Below, piece by piece: positions 42,308 to 50,423 of a stretch of DNA of 64,000 bases. The DNA is from JBBAGC01 sp964491265 (GTDB lineage Bacteria > Spirochaetota > UBA4802 > UBA5550), in the NCBI GenBank assembly GCA_964491265.1, contig CAZBFP010000002.1:62001-126000 (forward strand). The letters run 5' to 3'. Position 1 is the first letter of the stretch. Every line of letters begins with the position of its first letter. The notes beneath the pieces were generated by a model. That model saw only the letters and a program-made list of their open reading frames with translations. It was not told the origin of the DNA and ran no database searches. The position numbers and the translations under genes are program-made.

Positions 42308-42642
42308 TGGCTCATTCCGGATTTTTGGGAAAAGTAATAATATTATTTATTTTCACATATTTCGGAGTCAGCCCCCTGTCCCCCAAAGGGGGCACGTAAA
42401 ATAAAAACTTGAGCAAGTTGATGAATCAAAGTATTAAAACATCCTTTTATATTGCTGAGCTTGCAAAAGATTTAAGGAACAATATAAAGGAAATAGTTAT
42501 CGAAATGGAAGCAGTTATATTTTCAGAGTGAGAATAGATAACTCGTGCCCCCTTCAGGGCGCCCGAGCGAAGCGACAAAGTACTCCCGGGGTAGACAGGG
42601 GGACAGGATTCATTTTGTATTCCAAAAATACTGAATGAGCCT
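42308..42642 (+). mobile_element. MITE-like element, family C, copy 2
   Basis: 335 bp with TGGCTCATTCCGGATTTTTG at the left and its inverse (CCAAAAATACTGAATGAGCC) at the right. The inner G/C hairpins flank an intact 36-codon ORF. One hairpin carries an extra G/C insert (42557-42595, GGGCGCCCGAGCGAAGCGAC). It fills most of the gap between the acyl-CoA dehydrogenase and thiolase genes; before it (42260-42296) is a CCCCGC/GCGGGG hairpin. Confidence 0.85.
42421..42531 (+). CDS. Micro-ORF of repeat family C, 36 aa
   Basis: Starts MNQSIKTSFYIAELAKDLRN and goes on with a charged/hydrophobic helix. The copy at 59259 has the same length and about 75% identity, with both silent and replacement changes. 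No ribosome-binding site is visible. It may be part of the element's own biology or a relic of a transposase-linked gene. Translation is not proven. Confidence 0.4.
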   Translation: MNQSIKTSFYIAELAKDLRNNIKEIVIEMEAVIFSE

Positions 42643-42784
42643 TATTTTTCAAGGGAAACAATTTTTGTATTGAGGTATTATTAATTCTAATTGCATTAAT
42701 TTTAATTATCTGTTTAAAATGTTGTATTGAAATTTCATTCACATAGGATTGAGACAATAAATTGGGAGATTGGAGGGGAAGTAA

Positions 42785-44071
42785 ATGAAAGAAGTAGTAA
42801 TAGTAAGCGGTTCCAGAACATCTATAGGTGGTTTTGGCGGTACTTTAAAAGATGTTTCCGCAATTGAAATGGGATCAACCGTTATGAGGGAAACTTTGAA
42901 AAAGGTTAATCTTAAACCGGTACCGGGGGATTTACATAAAGAGATCTGTCCTGATAAACTTAAAAATCAGGGGCAGATTGATCTTGAAAAAAACGGCTAT
43001 TCCTATGACGCGGGCGCAAAGGAAATTGTTATTGATGAAACTATAATGGGGTGTGTGCTTCAGGCAGGCCAGGGGCAGAACCCGGGGAGACAGGCAGCGA
43101 TTTTTGCAGGGATACCTAAAGAGGCTCCGGGATGTACTATAAACAAGGTTTGCGGTTCAGGCCTTAAGTCTATAGCAATGGCAGCCCAGGCTATTATGAC
43201 CGGTCAGGCTGAAGCAGTTGTGGCCGGGGGAATGGAGAATATGAGCATGACACCCATGGCTCTCCAGAAGGCAAGATGGGGACATAGAATGGAGCTTACC
43301 GGTAAGGGTGATATCCATGATTTAATGGTATATGACGGATTATATGAAATTTTTAACGGCTACCATATGGGGATTACAGCGGAAAATATTGCCGATCTTT
43401 ACAGTATAGGGAGAGAGGAGCAGGATAAACTTGCTGTGATGAGCCACCAGAGGGCCATGAAAGCAATTAAGGATGGTCTCTTTAAGGATGAAATTACGCC
43501 AATAATAATCAAATCCAGAAAAGGGGACATTGTTGTTGATACCGACGAGCGTCCCATGGACACATCCCTTGATAAAATGGCAGCCATGAAGCCTGCATTT
43601 AAAAAGGACGGATCTGTTACAGCAGGTAATGCATCTGGTATTAATGATGGTGCAGCTGCTGTACTTGTGATGAGTGCTGATATGGCTAAGAGTCTTGGTC
43701 TTGAGCCTATTGTCAAGATTAAGGCATTTGCTACAGGGGGAGTTGACCCTGCGTATATGGGGCTTGGGCCTGTGCCTGCAATGAGAAGAGCCATGAAAAT
43801 GGCAGGAATGACCATCAAAGACCTTGATATGGTAGAGATAAATGAGGCTTTCGCTGCACAGGCAATCGGATGCTTCAGGGAGCTTGGACTTGACAATGAA
43901 TTCCCCAACCAGCTTGGAAGCGGTATATCTCTGGGGCATCCTATAGGCTGCACAGGCGCAAGGATGGCTGTAACAACCATGTATCAGATGAAGAGACAGA
44001 ACCATTCCACCGGTATAATCAGTATGTGTATCGGCGGCGGAATGGGTATGGCAATGATTTTTGAAAGATAG
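42785..44071 (+). CDS. Acetyl-CoA acetyltransferase (thiolase)
   Basis: 428 residues. Catalytic C123 in INKVCGSGLKS, the NEAFA motif, GHPIGCTGAR with the catalytic His, and CIGGGMGMAMIFER with the second Cys. Degradative and biosynthetic thiolases are about 392 residues long with Cys near 88-91; here an insert of about 35 residues (45-80, charged) accounts for the difference. It joins two acetyl-CoA to acetoacetyl-CoA or splits it. It is followed by crotonase, as in butyrate or acetoacetate pathways. Confidence 0.93.
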   Translation: MKEVVIVSGSRTSIGGFGGTLKDVSAIEMGSTVMRETLKKVNLKPVPGDLHKEICPDKLKNQGQIDLEKNGYSYDAGAKEIVIDETIMGCVLQAGQGQNPGRQAAIFAGIPKEAPGCTINKVCGSGLKSIAMAAQAIMTGQAEAVVAGGMENMSMTPMALQKARWGHRMELTGKGDIHDLMVYDGLYEIFNGYHMGITAENIADLYSIGREEQDKLAVMSHQRAMKAIKDGLFKDEITPIIIKSRKGDIVVDTDERPMDTSLDKMAAMKPAFKKDGSVTAGNASGINDGAAAVLVMSADMAKSLGLEPIVKIKAFATGGVDPAYMGLGPVPAMRRAMKMAGMTIKDLDMVEINEAFAAQAIGCFRELGLDNEFPNQLGSGISLGHPIGCTGARMAVTTMYQMKRQNHSTGIISMCIGGGMGMAMIFER

Positions 44072-44078
44072 TTATTGT

Positions 44079-44113
44079 AAAAGGGGGCCGGTTTAAGGGG
44101 CTCCCTTTTTTTA
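44079..44113 (+). terminator. Terminator after the thiolase gene
   Basis: An imperfect AAAGGGGGCC / GGGGCTCCCTTT stem followed by seven T. Confidence 0.65.
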
Positions 44114-44144
44114 TTCATGGCTCAATGGTTTAAAGGAGAAAAAT

Positions 44145-44942
44145 ATGTGTAATTCGAAGCAGGAAAATTTTGAGTATTTGAAACTTGAAGTTAAGGATTC
44201 AGCCGGTGTTTTAACGATTTCAAGACCGCAGGCTTTGAATGCCCTGAATACTGCCCTTCTTGAAGAGCTGGACAGGGTGGTGGAGCAGATTGCGGCAGAT
44301 CCCCTTATTCATGTTCTTGTAATTACAGGTGAGGGGAAAGCCTTTGTTGCAGGGGCTGATATTGCTGAGATGAAAGACTTTGACAGTGAAATAGGACGTG
44401 AATTCGGAGAACTCGGCTCTTCGGTTTTCAGGAAATTTGAGCTGCTGAAGATTCCTGTGATAGCTGCTGTAAACGGATTTGCACTTGGCGGAGGATGCGA
44501 GCTTGCCATGTGCTGCGATATAAGAATTGCATCGGAGAATGCCAAATTCGGTCAGCCTGAGGTGAGCCTCGGGATAACACCCGGCTATTCAGGATGTGTA
44601 AGGCTCCCCCGGATCGTGGGCCCTGCCAAGGCAAAGGAGCTTATCTATACAGGTGATGTAATAAATGCCTTTGATGCGGAAAAGATCGGGCTTGTAAATA
44701 AGGTTGTTCCCCCTGATGATCTTATGAAAACCGCTATGGATATGGCTGCAAAGATTATATCCAGGGCCCAGCTTGCTGTGCGCTATTCAAAAATGGCAAT
44801 AAACCGGGGAATGGAAACAGATATTGATACAGCAATAGCTTTTGAAAACCAGGTTTTTGCACTCTGCTTCTCCACTGAAGATCAGAAGGAGGGGATGACA
44901 GCTTTTACAGAAAAGCGTAAACCCGATTTTAAATGTAAATAG
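44145..44942 (+). CDS. crt: Enoyl-CoA hydratase (crotonase)
   Basis: 265 residues, full family length. The two catalytic glutamates are E119 (GGGCELAMCCD) and E139 (FGQPEVSLGITPG), 20 apart as in rat enoyl-CoA hydratase; the AFVAGADIAEM oxyanion loop is intact. It hydrates crotonyl-CoA to 3-hydroxybutyryl-CoA. With AbfD (crotonyl-CoA from 4-hydroxybutyrate), the dehydrogenase and the thiolase it covers the C4 path except the 3-hydroxyacyl-CoA dehydrogenase step. AAAGGAG precedes the ATG. Confidence 0.94.
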   Translation: MCNSKQENFEYLKLEVKDSAGVLTISRPQALNALNTALLEELDRVVEQIAADPLIHVLVITGEGKAFVAGADIAEMKDFDSEIGREFGELGSSVFRKFELLKIPVIAAVNGFALGGGCELAMCCDIRIASENAKFGQPEVSLGITPGYSGCVRLPRIVGPAKAKELIYTGDVINAFDAEKIGLVNKVVPPDDLMKTAMDMAAKIISRAQLAVRYSKMAINRGMETDIDTAIAFENQVFALCFSTEDQKEGMTAFTEKRKPDFKCK

Positions 44943-44963
44943 ATTTAATTTAAGCTTATTATT

Positions 44964-45005
44964 ACAGTATCACCGCTGCCATTGTTCAGCGGTGATGCTG
45001 TTTTT
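44964..45005 (+). terminator. Rho-independent terminator after crt
   Basis: A 15-bp stem, ACAGTATCACCGCTG with CAGCGGTGATGCTGT (one G-T pair), 8-nt loop, then T5. It separates crt from the two-component genes. Confidence 0.9.
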
Positions 45006-45020
45006 GCGGAAGAGATATAC

Positions 45021-45049
45021 TTGACATTCTCTTTCTAATGATTTATTCT
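45021..45049 (+). promoter_or_regulatory. Promoter of the histidine kinase/response regulator pair
   Basis: TTGACA (45021-45026), 17 bp, TATTCT (45044-45049). The expected start, near 45056, falls on the ATG at 45055, and no ribosome-binding site is seen, which suggests a leaderless mRNA. Confidence 0.7.
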
Positions 45050-45054
45050 TAAAC

Positions 45055-46533
45055 ATGAATCAGAATTTTCTTAACAATAAGGAACCGCGACTTATTCTTG
45101 AAAATATTTTCGGTGATGAAAATATTTTTCTCGATGCCCCATTTGACCGGATAAATGTGAGTATCGGTTTTCATGACAGGTTCGGCATAATAACATATGT
45201 AAATGATACCCTTTGTACTCTTACCGGAATTGAGAGAAAGTCAATTGTCGGGCGTAATATCAATGAATTTATCGATCCTGACAGATGCCTCAACTGGCTT
45301 GAAAAAATTAATAATATGCCGGCTTTTCTTCCTGAACCTGTTGAACTGAAATTTAATCCGCCTCTGCATAATAAAAAAATTCTTTCATCACAATATGTAG
45401 TATATGACCGGGACGGGGGGGTAGCAGGAGCTTTTTTTGTTCTATCCGATATTTCTGAGCATAGCAATTGCGGTAAATATCTTCATATTGACGATGAAAA
45501 ATTTTCCAAAGCTTTTCACGCAAGCCCTGCTCCAAGCACTATCTCCACACTTGAAGAAGGCCAGTATATTGATGTTAATGAGAGTTTTGCCCGGCTTGTG
45601 GGCTATAATGGTTCTGAACTTATTGGCCGCTATGTATGGGAAGTTGGGCTTTTCTTGAAATGGTCAGACCGCGTAGCCATGATAGGGAAACTTAAACGGG
45701 ATGGTAAGCTGAGAGATTATGAGCTTCTCCTGAATTCCCGAACCGGGGGTATCCGTAATTTTTCAGTATCTGCTGAGATTATTGAACTTCAGGGTAAAAA
45801 ATGTATGGTATGGGTCGGTTATGACATTACTGAAAAGATAAAGCTGGAAAAGGAGATTCTGAGTATCAGTGAGCGGGAAAGGTACAGGGTGGGGCAGTAC
45901 CTCCATGATGACCTGGGGCAGTTTCTTGTAGGGATTGAAGCGATGTGTTCTCTCCTTCAGAAAAAACTGAAAAGGGACAGGCACAGCTCCCTACCTCTGG
46001 CAGCTGAAATGAATGAATACATTAGAGAGGCTATTGAGAATGCAAGAAGAACAGCTCAGGGTCTTTGTCCTGTAAAACTTGAGGAGAATGGACTCCGCTT
46101 TGCCATAAAAGATCTTGTTACAAAAACTTCCCGTATGTTTAATATTTCATGCGAGTTTTATGATGCAGCGGATGTGATAATTTACAGCAGCGACACTGCG
46201 ATCAATATGTTCTATATAGTTCAGGAGTCGGTAAATAATGCGGTAAAACACAGCAGGGCAGAGAGCATCACAGTTTCTTTTATAACAGATGAAGACAGAA
46301 TAATTCTGGTTGTAAGGGATAATGGAAGAGGTTTTGATATCTCTTCACTATTAGCAGGAGGCCTTGGACTTGATATTATGAAGTACAGGGCAAGGGCCAT
46401 AGGAGCGGCATTAAATATATCCAGTGAGCCGGGGAAAGGTACAGAGGTGGAGCTGGTTTATAAAAAAGTTAACAACAGGAAAGCTGACTGGGACTGGAAA
46501 GGGAACAGTATTTTTGATTACCAGGGGAACTGA
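45055..46533 (+). CDS. PAS-PAS NarL-type sensor histidine kinase, cytoplasmic
   Basis: 492 residues without membrane segments. Two PAS domains (about 25-135 and 150-265), then a HisKA_3 dimerisation region with H284 in YLHDDLGQF, and an HATPase domain (370-480) with VQESVNNAVKHSRA (N box) and the DNGRGFD G1 motif. It senses an internal signal, probably redox or a small ligand. A response-regulator gene follows after 3 bp. The location between crt and the CoA-transferase genes suggests control of C4 metabolism. Confidence 0.92.
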   Translation: MNQNFLNNKEPRLILENIFGDENIFLDAPFDRINVSIGFHDRFGIITYVNDTLCTLTGIERKSIVGRNINEFIDPDRCLNWLEKINNMPAFLPEPVELKFNPPLHNKKILSSQYVVYDRDGGVAGAFFVLSDISEHSNCGKYLHIDDEKFSKAFHASPAPSTISTLEEGQYIDVNESFARLVGYNGSELIGRYVWEVGLFLKWSDRVAMIGKLKRDGKLRDYELLLNSRTGGIRNFSVSAEIIELQGKKCMVWVGYDITEKIKLEKEILSISERERYRVGQYLHDDLGQFLVGIEAMCSLLQKKLKRDRHSSLPLAAEMNEYIREAIENARRTAQGLCPVKLEENGLRFAIKDLVTKTSRMFNISCEFYDAADVIIYSSDTAINMFYIVQESVNNAVKHSRAESITVSFITDEDRIILVVRDNGRGFDISSLLAGGLGLDIMKYRARAIGAALNISSEPGKGTEVELVYKKVNNRKADWDWKGNSIFDYQGN

Positions 46534-46536
46534 TCG

Positions 46537-47220
46537 ATGAATAAGACTAAAATTCTGATCGTGGATGACCATCCGATTTTCAGAAAAGGGCTGGTCCATC
46601 TTATAAATGATGAAGAGGATATGACAGTAAGCGGTGAGGCTGAAGATGTTTTCAGCGCCATTCAGGAGATTAAAAAAGAAAAAACCGATATGGTTGTTGC
46701 AGATATTACTCTAAAGGATACCAGCGGACTTGAGCTGATAAAATATGTAGCGGATCATTACCCTAAAATACCGGTTCTTATTCTTTCAATGCATGATGAA
46801 ACAATATACGCTGAAAGGGCCCTTAAGGCAGGGGCTAAGGGGTATATTATGAAGCAGGAGATGACAGAAAATGTTGCTGAAGCAATAAGACATGTTCTTT
46901 CCGGCAGAATTTTTCTCAGTGCAAGGATGAATGAAAAACTTCTTAATATACTATTTAATAAGAGCAGAAACTGCGATGATGCAGCTGTATCAGACCCCTA
47001 TGCTATTCTTTCTGACAGGGAGCTGGAGATATTCAGTCTTATCGGGCGGGGATTCAAGAGGAAGCAGATTTCAGAAAAGCTTAATCTTAATGTAAATACT
47101 GTGGGTACCTACAGGGAGAGAATTAAGGAGAAGCTGAATTTTGATACATCATCTGAAATGACAGCAATGGCAATAAGATGGGTTCAGGATATAAATATAG
47201 CTGAAAAACCGAATAGCTGA
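46537..47220 (+). CDS. NarL/LuxR-family response regulator
   Basis: 227 residues. Receiver (phospho-Asp D56 in VVADITLKDTSG, acidic pair VDDHP at 9-11, KAGAKGYIMK with the conserved Lys) and a C-terminal LuxR-type HTH (LSDRELEIFSLIGRGFKRKQ, then NVNTVGTYRERIKEKL). Partner of the kinase upstream; the target promoters are unknown. Confidence 0.93.
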   Translation: MNKTKILIVDDHPIFRKGLVHLINDEEDMTVSGEAEDVFSAIQEIKKEKTDMVVADITLKDTSGLELIKYVADHYPKIPVLILSMHDETIYAERALKAGAKGYIMKQEMTENVAEAIRHVLSGRIFLSARMNEKLLNILFNKSRNCDDAAVSDPYAILSDRELEIFSLIGRGFKRKQISEKLNLNVNTVGTYRERIKEKLNFDTSSEMTAMAIRWVQDINIAEKPNS

Positions 47221-47438
47221 TATTATTACATTAGACCCTCTAAACAATTCTGCAAAAACACCACAAAAAAATAACCTTAATGACCACAATTTTATAAGTT
47301 AAACGATTATAGTTTAATTCTGCCATGAGTGTTAATTTATAACGGTCCGGACAGATATATTATTTTTTCCGGATTTATATGGAAAAAGAATCCTGCAGAA
47401 AGATGTTAAAAATGACAGGATCGAATAGCGGAGGCAGA

Positions 47439-48095
47439 ATGAAAGATAAAGTAATACCTCTTGGTTCAATAGGAGATTTTGTAAAGGATGGCATGACAGT
47501 TATGGTCGGCGGTTTTATGGGGGTTGGGAATCCTCATAAAATTATTGATGAACTGATACGCCTGAATATCAGGAATTTGACTATAATATGTAATGATACT
47601 GCATTTGTTGATATCGGTTTAGGTAAATTGATCGTGAATAAGCAGGCTAAAAAAATTATTGCCTCACATATAGGGACCAACAAAGAAACAGGAAACCAGA
47701 TGACAAGCGGTGAAACTGAAGTAGTTCTTATCCCTCAGGGGACCCTGGCTGAGCAGATTAGAGCCGGGGGGAATGGTCTAGGGGGGGTACTTACTCCTGT
47801 GGGCCTCGGGACCGTTGTTGAAGAGGGGAAGAGAAAAATCGAGGTAAACGGGAAAGAGTATCTTCTTGAATTGCCTATGAGGGCTGATGTTGCTTTACTC
47901 TATGGTGAGATTGTGGACCGTAAGGGTAATATCCAATATTATGCATCTGCTCAGAATTTTAGTACAGTGATGGCTACAGCTGCTGACTGTGTTATTGTTG
48001 AAGCGGGTAAGCTTGTTGAAACCGGCGGTATAGATCCTAACCATGTTGATACTCCTCATATCTTTGTAGATCACATAATTGACGGGGGTGTATAA
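47439..48095 (+). CDS. Acetoacetate/butyrate-type CoA-transferase, subunit A
   Basis: 218 residues from the ATG at 47439 (GGAGGC); an upstream in-frame start at 47379 has no site. The family I alpha subunit motifs are VMVGGFMGVGNP near the N-terminus, the GGVLTPVGLGTVVEEGK loop and the YYASAQNFSTVMATAAD block. It forms the enzyme with the beta subunit that starts on its stop codon. It exchanges CoA between acetyl-CoA and acetoacetate or butyrate (AtoD/CtfA group). The 218-bp upstream gap holds only the ACCACAAAAAAATAA box (47260-47274). Confidence 0.93.
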   Translation: MKDKVIPLGSIGDFVKDGMTVMVGGFMGVGNPHKIIDELIRLNIRNLTIICNDTAFVDIGLGKLIVNKQAKKIIASHIGTNKETGNQMTSGETEVVLIPQGTLAEQIRAGGNGLGGVLTPVGLGTVVEEGKRKIEVNGKEYLLELPMRADVALLYGEIVDRKGNIQYYASAQNFSTVMATAADCVIVEAGKLVETGGIDPNHVDTPHIFVDHIIDGGV

Positions 48096-48733
48096 TGGAT
48101 CCTAAAGAATTTATTGCAAGAAGAGTGGCAAAGGAGCTGAAGGACGGGGATGTGGTTAATCTTGGTATAGGGCTACCTACAATGGTTGCAAATTATATCC
48201 CTGATGATATAGAGATAACACTCCAGTCTGAAAACGGATTCGTCGGTCTTGGCCCTGCGCCGGAAAAGGGGAAAGAGGATAAGTATATTGCAAATGCCGG
48301 CGGACAGCCTGTTACTATAAAAACCGGCGGAGCATTTTTTGACAGTGCAGCCTCTTTCGGTATAATAAGGGGGGGGCATGTGGATGTGACTGTTCTCGGT
48401 TCTCTTCAGGTAGCGCAGAACGGAGACCTGGCAAACTGGATGGTTCCCGGGAAAATGGTTCCAGGGATGGGTGGCGCCATGGATCTTGTTGTGGGTGCAA
48501 AAAAAGTAATTATTGCCATGACACATACAGCCAGGGGGGAGAAAAAGATTCTGAAAAAATGTACTCTCCCTCTTACTGCAAAAGGGCAGGTTAATATGAT
48601 TGTTACAGAAATGGGTGTTATGGAGGTGACTCCTGAGGGGCTGCTCCTTAAAGAACTGGCACCGGATGTGACTGTTGATGATGTAATAGCTGCAACAGAA
48701 GCAGATCTGATAATCGCTGATCATTTAAAGTGA
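48095..48733 (+). CDS. Acetoacetate/butyrate-type CoA-transferase, subunit B
   Basis: 212 residues, family I beta subunit. VNLGIGLPTMVANYI near residue 21, and the catalytic glutamate E46 in LQSENGFVGLG; GGHVDVTVLG and a VPGMGGAMDLVVGAK block follow. It starts within the stop of subunit A (TAATG), so the two are coupled. AtoA/CtfB group. A terminator and an AtoE-type transporter follow. Confidence 0.94.
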   Translation: MDPKEFIARRVAKELKDGDVVNLGIGLPTMVANYIPDDIEITLQSENGFVGLGPAPEKGKEDKYIANAGGQPVTIKTGGAFFDSAASFGIIRGGHVDVTVLGSLQVAQNGDLANWMVPGKMVPGMGGAMDLVVGAKKVIIAMTHTARGEKKILKKCTLPLTAKGQVNMIVTEMGVMEVTPEGLLLKELAPDVTVDDVIAATEADLIIADHLK

Positions 48734-48737
48734 AGTT

Positions 48738-48770
48738 AAAGCCCTTATATTGAGTATAAGGGCTTTGCTT
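48738..48770 (+). terminator. Terminator after the CoA-transferase genes
   Basis: AAAGCCCTTATA / TATAAGGGCTTT stem with a 5-nt loop and a short GCTT tail. It lies 60 bp before the AtoE-type gene's start, so that gene may be partly uncoupled. Confidence 0.7.
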
Positions 48771-48823
48771 ATATAAACCCTCATTTATTTGCAGGGTAAA
48801 ATGATTTAATCCCGGAGGAGGAT

Positions 48824-50173
48824 ATGTTTAAAAAAATTACAAATGCCTGTGTGGCCCTTGTGCAGAGGTATTTACCCGATCCATTCCTTTTTGCAGTAAT
48901 ATTGACATTTTTTGTTTTTATTTTCGGTATGATTTTTACAAGTCAGGGACCTCTCCCTATGGTGCTGCACTGGAGTAACGGTTTCTGGAATCTTCTGGCT
49001 TTTTCAATGCAGATGTGTCTTGTGCTTTTAACAGGGCATACCCTTGCTAATGCTCCGGCTTTTAAAAACGGGCTTAATGCAATGGCAAAGATCGCAAATA
49101 CCCCTTCTCAGGCTATTCTGGCAGTAACCTTTGTTTCTCTTATAGCCTGCTGGATTAACTGGGGTTTTGGTCTTGTTGTGGGAGCTCTCTATGCAATGGC
49201 TCTCGCCAAAAGGATTAAGAATGTTGATTACAGGCTCCTTATAGCTTCAGCATATTCCGGTTTTATAGTATGGCATGCAGGTTTATCCGGCTCCATACCC
49301 CTGCAGATAGCAACAGCAGGCCCGGATATTGCCAGAATTACCAACAATGCTGTAATTGATCCTGTATCAACATCGCTAACTATTTTTGCACCTTTCAATC
49401 TTATAATCGCGCTGATTATTATAGTCACTCTCCCTCTTCTAAATATGGCAATGCATCCTGACGCGGATCGTACGGTTGCTGTAGATCCTGAGCTGATAAA
49501 AGAGGAAGCAGTTGTTGAAATGAAGCGTGAAGACATGACCCCGGCGGACAAGCTTGAGAACAGTGTTATTCTCTCTATGCTTATAGGTTTAATGGGTCTT
49601 GTATTTATTGTTCATTACTTCTGGACTAAAGGCTTTGCTCTTAATCTTAATATTGTTAACTTCATGTTTCTTTTCGCGGGTATTATTATGCATAAAACCC
49701 CGAAAAAATTTCTTGTGGCTGTTAAACATGCAGTTATAGGCACTGCCGGAATAATGGTGCAGTTCCCCTTTTATGCGGGTATAATGGGAATGATGATGGG
49801 GAAGAGTCCTGAAGGGCTTTCATTCGCCGGAGTTATATCCCAGTTTTTTGTTGATGTTTCCACAACAACCACATTCCCGCTCTTTGCATTTCTCAGCGCA
49901 GGTATAGTAAACGTATTTGTACCTTCAGGTGGAGGTCAGTGGGCAGTTCAGGCCCCGATTATGATGCCCGCAGGAGCTGAAATTGGGGTTCCTGCTGCCA
50001 AAACAGCAATGGCTATTGCCTGGGGTGATGCATGGACAAATATGATACAACCATTCTGGGCTCTTCCTGCACTCGGGATAGCAGGTCTGGGAGCCAGGGA
50101 TATAATGGGTTACTGTATAATCTGTATGTTCTACACCGGTTTCATAATCGGGCTGGGCTTAATGTTTCTTTGA
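48824..50173 (+). CDS. atoE: Short-chain fatty acid transporter, AtoE type
   Basis: 449 residues with about 12 membrane helices. The AtoE family marks are YLPDPFLFAVILTFFVFIFG at the start, a CWINWGFGLVVGALYA segment, HAGLSGSIPL and the VPSGGGQWAVQAPIMMPA block before the last helices. It moves short-chain fatty acids such as acetoacetate or butyrate across the inner membrane. It follows the CoA-transferase, as in the E. coli ato operon. GGAGGAGG precedes the ATG. Confidence 0.92.
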   Translation: MFKKITNACVALVQRYLPDPFLFAVILTFFVFIFGMIFTSQGPLPMVLHWSNGFWNLLAFSMQMCLVLLTGHTLANAPAFKNGLNAMAKIANTPSQAILAVTFVSLIACWINWGFGLVVGALYAMALAKRIKNVDYRLLIASAYSGFIVWHAGLSGSIPLQIATAGPDIARITNNAVIDPVSTSLTIFAPFNLIIALIIIVTLPLLNMAMHPDADRTVAVDPELIKEEAVVEMKREDMTPADKLENSVILSMLIGLMGLVFIVHYFWTKGFALNLNIVNFMFLFAGIIMHKTPKKFLVAVKHAVIGTAGIMVQFPFYAGIMGMMMGKSPEGLSFAGVISQFFVDVSTTTTFPLFAFLSAGIVNVFVPSGGGQWAVQAPIMMPAGAEIGVPAAKTAMAIAWGDAWTNMIQPFWALPALGIAGLGARDIMGYCIICMFYTGFIIGLGLMFL

Positions 50174-50203
50174 GTCTGAAGATTTAGTTTTTCTACTTTA
50201 TTT

Positions 50204-50236
50204 TTAATCCCTCCTCTCATCGGGGAGGGATTAATT
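50204..50236. terminator. Terminator after atoE
   Basis: TTAATCCCTCC / GGAGGGATTAA, 9-nt loop, then TTTATATA. The A/T tract on both sides makes it work in both directions. Confidence 0.75.
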
Positions 50237-50423
50237 TATATATGCCCCCTCCCTGTGGTTTTTCCCCCTACAGTAAAAGTAAATTTTTTTGACTCCTTTT
50301 TAAGTATTCATTTATGTATACACAAAGCCTGTAGTGTCTATTTCGGCACGCTTTTATATTGACTAACTGACTTCTATGGCATGTATAATACTATAAAATT
50401 GTATATTACAGGGGGGCCTGGTA

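Noticed and set aside
43340..44005. Long minus-strand frames across the thiolase gene
   Set aside because: Antisense to a clear thiolase; the length follows from the codon bias of the real gene. The translated product has no family features.
48173..48724. 183-codon minus-strand frame across CoA-transferase subunit B
   Set aside because: Shadow of a well-supported gene, rich in Cys, His and Asn as such shadows are.
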